DNA of 64,000 nucleotides from NCBI RefSeq assembly GCF_032854445.1, contig NC_088295.1, positions 50,827,385 to 50,891,384 on the forward strand. Reading direction: 5' to 3'. Position 1 is the stretch's first letter, and each line of letters starts with the position of its first letter. Positions 34,321 to 45,066 of this stretch are shown piece by piece. The position numbers and the translations under genes were made by a program. The notes under the pieces were generated by a model. That model worked only from the letters and a program-made list of their open reading frames with translations. It was not told the origin of the DNA and searched no databases. Source of the DNA: Liolophura sinensis (lineage: Eukaryota > Mollusca > Polyplacophora > Chitonida > Chitonidae).

Positions 34321-34603
34321 CACGTAAGGACCCTTTCGTGTCTAAAACAAAATGGCCACCCAATGTTAAAGCATTGGGGAAAAGTTCATTTTTTGCCACT
34401 TCGCTAGCGACCTGTAAGGCCTAGTTGTACAAAATAACGTCACAAAAGCCTTGCAGAAATGCTCAGACTATCTGGAAAGCTGAAAGAGATACAAATCCAA
34501 AGGATACAAGATCGCTGACAGCGATTCAAAAAATAGACAAATAGACGCCGTTTGTTACTAAGGAGATCACGTGGCCTCTAGCTTCCGATCCGTCTTACAG
34601 AAT
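34321..34603 (+). repeat. Direct repeat, copy 2 (~280 bp)
   Basis: Same order of blocks as copy 1, ending at the same sequence, GTCTTACAGAAT. The roughly 580 bases between copies hold an 86-codon minus-strand frame that I do not recognise. Confidence 0.93.
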
Positions 34604-34699
34604 TTCCCACACTGCACATTTACAGCGGACGTTGGATTTTGAAACCGCAGTCGAATCCACTTATTTCTGATTTGGCTGAGCCTTTTAGCCAGGAGGAAG

Positions 34700-35190
34700 G
34701 CTCAAGGCACTCCTGAAGCCTGAAATCCTTAGACATGACAACTAACAGTGAGGTCGCTTCCGTGAGGGACGCCTGAAACGTGAAATCATTAGGCGTGACA
34801 TTCAACATTGAGGGCACTTCTGTAGCGTAAAATCATTAGACGTGACATTCAATATTGAGGGCACTTCTGTAGCGTAAAATCATTAGACGTGACATCCCAC
34901 AATGAGGGACGTCTGAAACGTGAAATCATTAGATGTGACATTTCACATTGAGGGCACTTCTGTAGCGTAAAATCATTAGACGTGACATCCCACAGTGAGG
35001 GACGTCTGAAACGTGAAATCATTAAACGTGGCATTCCACATTGAGGGCACTTCCGCAGCGTAAAATCATTAGACGTGACATCCCATAGTGAAGGCACGTC
35101 TGAAACGTGAAATCATTAGACGTGACGTCCCCGCAGTGAAGGCATTTCCGCATCGTGAAATCATTAGGCGTGACATCCCACAATGAGGGG
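34700..35190. repeat. Minisatellite, 46-47-bp unit, about ten units
   Basis: AAATCATTAGACGTGACAT recurs every 46-47 bases with alternating spacer types (GAGGGCACTTCTGTAGCGT and GAGGGACGTCTGAAACGTG), so a higher-order two-type structure exists. Confidence 0.93.
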
Positions 35191-35364
35191 ATTCTGCTTA
35201 ATCTTTTGTGCAAGGGTGTAACTGTACCTACTGTGGTGCAGTGGTAGGAGGTGGGATTTCATCGGTTACCACGTACCGGTGTGGCCATCTGCCAATTATC
35301 ACATTGTTATCGTTGCTCTGGTTTTACTCTCCATTCTGTAGTCCTTTATCATTAAACCTGTCAT

Positions 35365-35436
35365 CCCGCCAAGGCAACCTGCGGATGGTCGTGGGTTTCC
35401 TCCCTGCTCTGTTCGGTTTCCTCTCACCATAAAACT
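35365..35436 (+). mobile_element. SINE family 1 fragment
   Basis: Central domain only: GCAACCTGCGGATGGTCGTG to TCTCACCATAAAAC. Confidence 0.8.
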
Positions 35437-37542
35437 ATATTGTTTCTTATAATATAGGCAGATTCCTCTTGCTAGCCTGCAGCGAGCACATTATTTATCT
35501 TGCGTTTTTATATGTATAACATGGAAATAAACGTTAGCTGTATTAAATAACGTTGCACTGTTATTGTTTTATAGTTTATAACAACCTGTTGTAAATAAAA
35601 CTGAATGATGAGGAAGTATAGACGGGATGATTGTTGTTTGTCCTGTAATGTACACGATATCTTCTGTTCCATTCACACGTTGATGATGATTAAACTCGCC
35701 TGAGGTAACATGCATGTATATATTTGTCTGTCTAAAGGTCCGACGCAATGGGACTGGAAAAAGGCGAAAGAAATACGGTCTGTTGAGTTACTAAAAATTT
35801 TACAGCATTGTCCTAATAATGTAGAATTTTGGACAGAGTAGTTCCCCCTGAATCAAGAACTTGTCCGTAGTTAATTTTCCCTGAATCATCCACTTGCATC
35901 TCTGTCACCTTCAACAATCACAACCCAATAGCATTATATCAGTAATTCCTGCAGTCAGCATGGACGAGACTAAGATAGCTTTGGCAAGCAGTCAATCTCA
36001 CATGAATATCTACCGTTCAAATAGGACAGCATTTTTGAAAGCAGCCAATAAAAGATTCACAACCTTTGGTGTAGATTAGGCCTATTGTCCTCAGATTAGG
36101 CCTGTTGTCCTTAGATTAGGCCTATTGTCGTTAGAACTGCACGGACAACAATCTGAAGCACCATGTCAGCCAAGGAAAATCAATATAACTTAAGTAAAAT
36201 ACTTCATAGTATACGTAATCACAGCCCTACAGAGCTAGCATCGGAGATAATGTTTCTGGAGACCTATGGCGGTATGCCTTAATAAGGGTCGCAATCTGTC
36301 ACCGACTTCGACAGTAAGCCTATACCTAATCACAGCCCAACAGAGCTACTCCCATATGTATTAAAAACATACCCATTGCACGTGTAGTTCTAGTTGGAGT
36401 TTTTGCTATCTCTGCTTTTGTCATTTGGCTTGGTCGGCACAGTGTTATTGATTTCTGGCTTTAAATAAAGATAGTTGTTGTCTCCGATGAGCTCCGATGA
36501 AGATGATGAAGTGACCTCTAAACACTTCAACATGTGAAGACGGTTACAAGAACAGAATGGCTGGCGTATAAGGTGGCGCTAATTACAGAGGTAGAATCAT
36601 GCATTGGCCGGCAGAAGCACGTTTGCCACTTCAGATTTCTCTACCTTTATTTATAAATGACGAACGCCGCACATTACTGAACGTTTTTTTTTGGAGAGCT
36701 AACAGTTTTGAGACTGTACGGACTGACAATCCTGACAGTTTTCAACCTTCATATCTGAGCGATGCAATTCGTGTTTGTCTACTCACTGCTTTTCCGTGTT
36801 CGTCAAGGGGTATTTTAAAGACATAAATACAGCATAAATATGCATTGTTTCTGTAAATTGAAGTAATCTATCATAAGCATAATAATCTATTTATGCCAAA
36901 GCAAATTTTAAAAATGTTTTAACTTTACAAATTAGTCAGATTTTAAAGTTGATAAACATATAATTATATCAAGGCGGTGGAGGGGGGAGGGTGTCTCTTT
37001 CTCGCCGAAGGTTTTCCTGCCACTTGGCATGCTCGAGCCCGCCTCTGTGACTTTATATGAGCGAGGGAGGGAGAAAACAGCCTTTTTCATCGAATAGGAG
37101 GATGGAATTCTACTCAGTTAAAAAAATAAATAAACAGGTAAATAAATAATTCACATTCCGTCCCTTACGGCTTACCAATTATTTAAACAAAATAAAAAAT
37201 AAAGATGACTGGCTATTTACACTACAAAGAACAAAGTAAAGCTTAATTAAGCATTCAAAGATCTATAATTCATTTGCTATCGTTCTCTACTTTCAAACTG
37301 TCATGAATAGTAATAACATAATTGTAAAAAGAGGCTTTGCCATTTATGTTTTTATGTTTAACATTGATGATTTTTCGATCTTTGTTAGCCCTTAAAGGGC
37401 CGATTTTAAAGTCACAGTTTTAATGGTCAATCCAGACATAAACTATAGTGTCCCTTTCTGTACATAAATATATCCAGTAGTTACATCAGTCCATTATTTG
37501 TCTCAGCATACATATCCTTCCACATCTATTCATTGTCTAGAA
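35437..37542. other. Unassigned spacer between the divergent receptor genes
   Basis: AT-rich. A short tandem GATTAGGCCTATTGTCCTTA-type repeat (three units) lies at about 36073-36135. No gene seen. Confidence 0.4.
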
Positions 37543-37877
37543 CCTGCCCCGATGGCTCAGTTGGTAGCGTCCGCTTCAGGGGCGGTAGATCCAGGGTCGG
37601 GTCATACCTAAGACCTTAAAAGAGGAAGTTGTAACTTCCTCGCTTGTCGAGTATTCAGTATAAAGGGGTAGTACAACGACTGGCTGACCCATATGAGTAT
37701 AATGGCTCGGGTGGGGAGGTTTACTTGCCTCCGGTAAGTCGTCTCAGTGAAGCAGCACTAGATAAAACAGCGGTGAAAATCCGTCCTGCAACATTACATG
37801 TATATGGACTTAAAGACTTTTTCGTCGTCAAACGACTGAAATATTGTTAAGTACGACGTTAAACCCCAGTCACTCAC
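37543..37877 (+). mobile_element. SINE family 2, full-length tRNA-derived copy
   Basis: The tRNA-like head GATGGCTCAGTTGGTAGCG (A box) and GGGTCGGGTC (B-box like) are followed by a long body and the tail GAAATATTGTTAAGTACGACG, ending CCCCAGTCACTCAC. This differs from family 1 in head and body but shares an AATATT...GTACGACGT tail motif. It is a SINE and not a tRNA gene, because the cloverleaf does not close. Confidence 0.85.
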
Positions 37878-37968
37878 ATTAAGTATTAAATGTCTCTGTA
37901 TGTATAACTTCTCATCAATTACCCGTTCCAAATCTCTGTCTCTCCGTACATAAACCTTCTATTCATCA

Positions 37969-38185
37969 CGGGGCCTCCGTGGCAGAGGAGATCAGCCTGC
38001 CAGCGCCGCCCAATGACCTATGAGCCTCTCGCCAATACGGCCGCTATGAGTTCAAGTCCAGCTCATGCCGGCTTCCTCTGTGGATGTACGTGGGAAGATC
38101 TAACAGCAACCTGCGGATGGTCGATTTCCCAAGATTCAGCCCGGTTTTCTCACACCATAATACTGGCTAACGTCGTATAAGTGAA
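37969..38185 (+). mobile_element. SINE family 1 with intact 5' start, 3' tail lost
   Basis: Starts GGGGCCTCCGTGGCAGAGGA (the tRNA-like head), passes the B-box-like GAGTTCAAGTCC and ends soon after CGTCGTATAAGTGAATGAG, so it lacks the tail. Confidence 0.9.
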
Positions 38186-41100
38186 TGAGCTAAGATTTTT
38201 GATGATGAGTGAGAAGAGTGCGGAATAAACTGAGTGCAAAAAAAAAAAACAATGTGCGCATGGATCAACATTCTCGCCCCAAGAAGGGTACATAAATCAA
38301 GTAAACGATCAGGCTGGCTTCTTGAAACGAGCCTTGGTTGTCGTTTGGGAATAGAAATGGTACGATGGCGACATTCTTCAATGTAAACTGGCTGACATCC
38401 TCCAGGCAAAACAGGAGCAATGCCTTGTCTCACTACAGAGGAGGATCACGGCGACTCCAGCTACCTAGATGGGCTTGAGAACAGCAGCGACAGTGACCAT
38501 TAACGTCTCTGTAGACATTTGTGAACGATTTCTTAATTTTCTTAATTTGACGGATATTTTGAGAAGTGTGCCTTAAAGAATTTTTTTGAATGTACAATGT
38601 ACTGCTAAAACTGGAAACTCGACAAACATTTTTTTTATGTATAGTGTAATGTTTATCTAGCAATATAACAACAATTACGAAGTTTGAATATTCTGGACGG
38701 ATAAATTTAAATTTGTAATACTTTAGCGGAAGTTTATGAAGAAAAGTAATCGTGTTTGAAAAAGGGAGTGATGCAAAATTTATATGACAGTAGTCCTGTT
38801 AGCGTAATAAATATAAAACATATTTACGCAGTTGGCAGCTAGAAATTTGGAGATGACGTGCCTAAAATGTCGTCCATCCATAAAAAATAAAAGTATTAGG
38901 CTGTAAACAGATATCCAAGGTATAACTACATGTATATAAGCCGTTCAGTATAAGAGAGATATGGTCATTTCACTAAGTATAACCAGATTTTAGGAGCCGT
39001 GAAAAAGAGATCTTTGCTATATAATTGCCTTGCACACAAATATAGGTGAGGACCAGACAGGTGAATTGTTCGTTTTATGGTATGATGACACTTCAAAGGC
39101 GCGAAGGGGCTGACTTTAAAAACTTAGTTTTAGCTAACGATTGCGAAAATATATGTTATGTTTATTTATTTATCTGATTACATGATGTTTCAAATATTAC
39201 TCAAAATTTTTCTCCTATACTGACTGTAGGACTGTAGACAAATTTCTGTATCATCCAATTTTACATTTTAAAAACGCTTACCTTCCTCATAAAGCGTAAA
39301 TCAATGGCCAGCGGGAAGCGAATGAGGATTGAACCGGAACCCTAAGATACACGATTGAAACCAAAAACTACATAACATGTAATAGTAGCTACAAGCCTGT
39401 CACTTTAGGAGGGAGTGATATTTACAGTGTACTTTGGGCGAGTGCCAGCTATTATCACCAAATCCTCACAAGTACCAGTGTCTAGTAGGCCTAACTGTTA
39501 TCACACTGTGGAAGTCCCAACCAGCTGAGGTTAGCAACAGTTACGTATTCGCGGTTCCTAATTGAAAAGTAAGTGTGGCTCTAAAGGATGCACCCGCATG
39601 TGAATGTTGGGCTTTGAATGTGATTTAACAGCAGGAGGTGTCTGCGTATTTCTATCTGAATACATTTTATATGCCAGCGTTGCATCCTACTTTACGTTGG
39701 TAAAATATTGGCCTTAATCGTCTGATGGAGCCATAAAATGCTACAAAATCTCTTTTATCATGTACTTGCAACTGTCTAAATAGAGGTCTGAAAACGGGAC
39801 CTTCGTGCACATATATAGAACACACAATGACCCAAAGTTATAGCAGAACTCGGAAATGTAATATACACACAAAAACACAAAACAGCAATTGTGCAACCCT
39901 GGAAAAACTTGAACCAGTTAATATGTCATCATTCCATTCTACTTTTCTTTGCTACACATGGTGTTTTCATATTCTGTATGACCACTCAAATAATAACATT
40001 CAATATATAACGACAAATGAGTACCCCATTCTGGAGCCACGTCGACAATGACGGAATAGGGAATAAGTAACTAACTTGACACAAACTCGTTTCATTATAG
40101 GGACAGACTAATGCCAAGACTATGTCAACTATGCGGCTTCCATGTAAGCAGTATTAAACCTGACTTCGTACATTGGATTGAAAATGTCTACACATGGCCT
40201 TGATGGATGATCGGCACTTGTCTACCTTCCCGCCGTATGTTTAAAGATTTGATAGACAAATGAGGGCATTACGTGGCTCTGCTGCCGTTTTCGGCACATA
40301 AGCACATCGGAGATAGTATATCTCATACCATGCCGAATAAAGGGACACAACTCCTTACATTCAAGAACACAGCCTAACCTCAGCCAGATGGAGTATAAAT
40401 ATTGCAGAGAACGATTTAGAAACGGAAGCAAATAGAACTGCTTGAGTATACACCTAACTCATCCCTGTGGCTAAGATGCAATCTCAGCGAGCCAAGGATT
40501 TTGAAACAAGTCAGAATAACCCAGTGTATTGGTATTGCGCCGTAAGAACGGTATATTTATCTTTGTACATGGCTGAGATGGATATGTGTTACATTTCCGA
40601 GATGCCGTCATGTGATCTCCCTGAAGGACTCGATAGTGGTTAAATCCGATTCTTTTCTACATCCATAAAGCTGACATCGAACACCAAAGCGAAGTATTCA
40701 TGAATTTGTCATACACACCATTTCAGCAGATATACATTTACATGACACGAAAAAAGGCAAAAACGCAGAATTACGGTAATTTAAAACCGTTGTACCAGAT
40801 ACTTTTGGCAAAATATTGATCAGCACAAATCCAGTTGCATTGTGCAATAGCTTGTCATGGTCCTGCACGCGGTGCGCACTTGTTTGCCGGCTGCTCTGTC
40901 CTTCCGCTGCTTGTATCAACTGTCATCCCCCCCCCCCCCCCCCTCCGCCTCTTTCCATCTATATAGCTGTACTGTAGAGATATTTAAAATAATAAAGAAA
41001 AATTTGAGATAAACTGTGAAAATGACCTGGTGCGGTTTTGCAGCCGGGGAAGCGTTTGTCTCCTAACCTGTACATGAGTTGTTCAACCCGCAGTCGAGCC

Positions 41101-41800
41101 TATGACAAATTAAAAAAAAAAGACACCAAATAATATAACCATAGTTATTCTGTAAGAGGGGTTGAAACCTGAACGACCAAAGCCATTTGGTGCTGACGTT
41201 CTTTGTATATCTATAAATCAACTTTAAAGCTGGAATTCTTACTATAGTCTGTTTCTTTTAGCATTCAGTCGCCTATGTATCCAGCAGTCAGTAAAATCAG
41301 TCATACTGGCTATACCAAAATTGCTTTTAGTCAATGACAGGTAACAACACGAGCTCTCTACACATGGATATGTTCAAAGCTTATATTCATGCAAAGAAAA
41401 TGAAGCTAGAGTATCTTTGTAAATTCCTAATGGTAAACTGTACAAGCTCGGTTTCGACGACAAAAACTCATATTGCCGGAGTTCAGCATGTTTTTGGGGA
41501 GGGCGAAGTATCCCTGGCTTTTAAAGGGCTAAAAGGCAAAACAGTGTTCGTGCTATGTTAGTGTTCCCGGTTATAGAAATAATTTGTCGCCTGATAGGTT
41601 AATATCACTAACATTGCAGCGCTGTCGACATTTTCAGTGTGCGTGACTTTGCTTAAGTTTGCGATATCTCTGGTATTCAACATCACAAAAATAAAGACGT
41701 ATGCCTTATAAACTTTAGTTGGGGTACTGCATCGATGCATACATACAATTGGTCTAGAGTAGTCTTTTTATTAAAAAGTCAGTTTTCTTGGTACCACCTA
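38186..41800. other. Unassigned spacer
   Basis: No exon, known repeat or RNA gene recognised apart from an 18-base C run at 40926-40943. Confidence 0.4.
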
Positions 41801-41807
41801 TAGCATA

Positions 41808-41930
41808 CGACCATTCGCAGGTTGCTGACAGACCTTTCCACGTACGACCGGACAGGAAGACAGCCTAAGCACAGCGACCGCATTGGTGCATATAGGGGTA
41901 AGCTCCTAAGTTATTGCTCCGCGATGCATA
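41808..41930 (-). mobile_element. SINE family 1, 3'-truncated fragment
   Basis: ACGACCATTCGCAGGTTGCTG through CACAGCGACCGCATTGGTG; the tail is missing. Confidence 0.8.
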
Positions 41931-42009
41931 TAAGAGGAATAGGCGAAGTATTGGTCGGCACGGTGTCAGTATGAAGTGACTGGGTGGGGCGTCATGTCGG
42001 GTTTCATGG

Positions 42010-42130
42010 GCATGGCGTTACAGTGAGGCAGCGCAATAAGTATTTATTGATCATTGGACCCGGCCTGTTGCATGGAGAGGCCATTTAGATGTGACAGAAA
42101 TATTGTTGAGAGCGACGTAAAATCCCAGTA
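42010..42130 (+). mobile_element. SINE family 2-like 3' end
   Basis: GTTACAGTGAGGCAGCGCAATA, then TAGATGTGACAGAAATATTGT and GCGACGTAAAATCCCAG, typical of a molluscan SINE 3' part. No head was recognised. Confidence 0.6.
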
Positions 42131-42360
42131 TATCAATGTTTTGAACATGTGAACATACACTATACACGACATCTTATACCAAAATTTGCTGGACTTATTT
42201 CAGTATATGATCTAATTCTTTGTCACACATATATGTTGAAGACAAACTTATGTGATATCAAGAAAACCGAAATACAAACCATGAGGCGGGGAAAATTCTC
42301 TTATTTCTAACTCAAAGACAAGATGACTGATAAATCCCACAACACTTGTATATGCATTTG

Positions 42361-42537
42361 CATTTACTTATTTATTTGATTGGTATTTTACGCCATACTC
42401 AAGAATATTTCACTTATACGACGACGGCCAGCATTATGGTGGGAGGAAAACCGGGCAGAGATTGGGGGGAAAACCCAAAACCATCCGCAGGTCGCTGGCA
42501 GACATTCCCACGTACGGCCGGAGAGGAAGCCAGCATT
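42361..42537 (-). mobile_element. SINE family 1, 5'-truncated with perfect 12-bp duplication
   Basis: TATATGCATTTG at 42349-42360 and 42538-42549 flanks the body, which keeps tail and central domain but no head. Confidence 0.95.
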
Positions 42538-42550
42538 TATATGCATTTGT

Positions 42551-44539
42551 ACGTGGCATGTTTGATGCATACGTGTGCAAAACTTTTTCACGTGTATAAC
42601 AGTTATCTGGCAGAAGTGAAATTCTTACAATGGTTATCATCGTGAGTGGTGCGCATTTGACTCGTATATGATTGTCTGTATTGTAGACTGATTTCACTCT
42701 CTTTTCACATTAATATTTCATGTGTAAAACAACCTTTCATTCTGTTCAGTGAAGCACAATGCCCGGCTCCTCGTGGCACCGAGACTGTAAATGCAACACA
42801 GAACTGGAACCATAAGCGTGATGACGCATTCTTTCTCAATTCCGTCGATTGTAGCGTCCTAAACTCGTCTTAATGCCGGACATGTCTCGTAAATAGTGAC
42901 AGCAGACGTTTCGTGGCGACAAGGGTAGGGCCGCTGGACAATTATCGTGTACTTAATGATTAACAGTAATCGGGGTTATACGCAGATTGATAAAACACAT
43001 GCCCATTTTTATTTCATCGCACATGATGATAATGCGAAACTCACAACTGTAGTCCATCCAGGCCAATTCTAGGTTGTATGTCCGCACATAGGATCGCGCG
43101 AATAAAATGCATAACAGATTGAGTGACGAATGGGGGACTTCAGATGCCGTCTCTTTCATCGGTTCTGATTATTGTGATTCATCTGTCCCTTTGTCATTAC
43201 CGGTTTAAAACTTGATCATTTTAGATGCATACCAGGTGTGCTGAGCCTATGAACTAATCACGTGATCAATGTCGATTCTCTAGCAAACAATGGACCGTTG
43301 TTTGATATCACTACGACGACCTTTTTAACCTTCAGAACCTCCGTGAAACACTTTCCGTCATTCGTTGTATGATTCATATCATCTACCATTATTGGCATAG
43401 CGGTCACCATGGTGATGCGCGGAAGTGGGGAGTCTTTTTTTGTACCTCCGCACGAGCATACTGAGCAATATTACACCTGTGACAAAGGCGGGCATGCGTC
43501 ACTGACAAAATATATTTCGAGACACAAAGCAAAATTAGATGCGCTACTGTCATTCAAATCAGTGTTGTAAACAAATCACTGATCAAAAATATAATGTTAC
43601 CGATGAAAACAATTCTTAGGCATTGCAGAATCGCACCTCGATCCCGACCCCCCCCCCCCCCCCCAAGCTAGAGCTAGAATGTTTCTTTGTTTAAAGTGTG
43701 AAAATCTACACACTCCGTATGTTGTATAATCTGTTCAGCGTGCGAAGCATATTCGTTTGTGACACAAACCAATGATCGAGACTGTGGCAGCTCGCTGCAT
43801 GGCCCAGACTTCACATTTAAATGAAACTCGTGTCTCTCAGTACAGAGCGTTATGCGGTACGCGAACGTACGGCAGGGTGACATTCGGTATACATGTATGT
43901 ATTTTGCCAAACTGAAGGTTTGATATTCGGCGACCAAAGGTTGTTCCAAGCGCCGAGCAGAATCGTATGAAAGCTCAGTTTGCAGTGCTGAAGAGAACGA
44001 TAGTGCATATCGATCCTGATATCCTTGTATCTATAAGCTCGGAAACTTTTATTTCTCAAAGAAAGTGCTGATATAGTTGTGTGTTTGGGATGAGTCATGG
44101 TTGCGGCTGTGCGCTGAGGCGGGACCCGCTACCCAGCCCTGTCCAGTCCTTACCCAGCCCTTGAGTGTGCGGAGAAAGCCAGCACTGATCAACACTCAGG
44201 ACCCAGTGAAGCAGTTACCCTTTACCCGTTATCCGCAGCATTAGCGTCAGTGGTCGTTTTTGCTACTAGTAAGGTTCTATCCGAGGCAAAGGACCTTACT
44301 TAGTGTTTGCCTGGGGAATTCAGCAGCGCATGAGTACGATACGTTTAGGGACATTCGTTGCTATAGGACAGTTCTGAACCCATAACGTATTTAACACTGC
44401 CTAATGTCAACACTTTAATGACTGAAGGGTTGCCAAAACACTGTTGCCATTTCCTTTCCAAGAGCCAAATGTAGCGAAATGTAGCCTTTAATGGATTTTG
44501 GAAGGCTCCATAGAAGGAAAACGTAAAGAAGTCAGAATA
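42551..44539. other. Unassigned spacer upstream of receptor B
   Basis: Contains a 14-base C run at 43651-43664. Several 70-90-codon frames have no recognisable content. Confidence 0.35.
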
Positions 44540-45011
44540 TGGATTACGTATGAGAGGAAGGAGCAAGCCAGCTGTCTATATATCGGAGAGGAAGGCGACC
44601 GGAGAGCAGTACTGCGGAACAAAGAGGAACGGCTTCGTATTAGAGAGAAAGAGAGAGTCGGGGACAATTTTGGTTAACGCAATATTATTCCCAGCTTATG
44701 TATCGTGTTTTGACTATAGCTCTCTTTCTCTCACTGTGTTGTTGCTCCTACTGACATTTGTGTTGGGTCAATTAGAGAGGGAATCGGCCGTGCCTTGGCC
44801 ACTGTGGTTACGGATGAGCCGAGCCGTGGACTATATTACAGTAGATTACAGCGCCTACAGATGAGGGTTTAGTGTTGCATGCACCGTTATATCGATCCGA
44901 GCGATTAGCGCCGCGGCGGCTTTTCAGAAAGGCTGGTGTACGTATATACGTATAGCTGAGCGCCAGCCAGGATGTGGGGGACGTAGATGGGGACGTAGCC
45001 GGGGCAGCAAG
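44540..45011 (+). promoter_or_regulatory. Likely 5' UTR / promoter region of receptor B
   Basis: The stretch before the receptor B start is purine rich (44540-44680, repeated GAGAGGAAGG-like words) and becomes GC and CpG rich at 44880-45010. No TATA box or initiator can be fixed. A 104-codon open frame at 44550-44864 on this strand has no recognisable features and may be chance or a UTR frame. Confidence 0.3.
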
Positions 45012-45066
45012 ATGAAGAGGCCAGGCGCCGCCACTTTAGGGACACTCACTCTACAGCTGTTCGCCG
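45012..45066 (+). CDS. Receptor B exon 1: start codon and signal peptide
   Basis: ATG at 45012 has A at -3. The exon encodes 18 residues (MKRPGAATLGTLTLQLFA) plus one base, with a perfect donor G|GTAAGT. Spliced to 60653 it continues G-L-V-L-A-A-S-T-G, completing a hydrophobic signal core with a good cleavage context. The exon sits in a GC-rich, CpG-containing stretch (about 44880-45066). Distance to exon 2 is the main uncertainty, but phase and peptide continuity are exact. Confidence 0.65.

Noticed and set aside
37543-37620. Stand-alone tRNA gene
   Set aside because: A- and B-box words are present but the acceptor stem does not close and a SINE body follows; it is a SINE head.
42346-42645. 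Open frames across SINE copies (also near 9746, 24172 and 58957)
   Set aside because: They recur with each SINE insertion and simply translate its conserved 3' domain.
44550-44864. 104-codon frame just upstream of receptor B, with a hydrophobic stretch
   Set aside because: No family resemblance and it ends before the supported start; more likely part of the UTR/promoter region.
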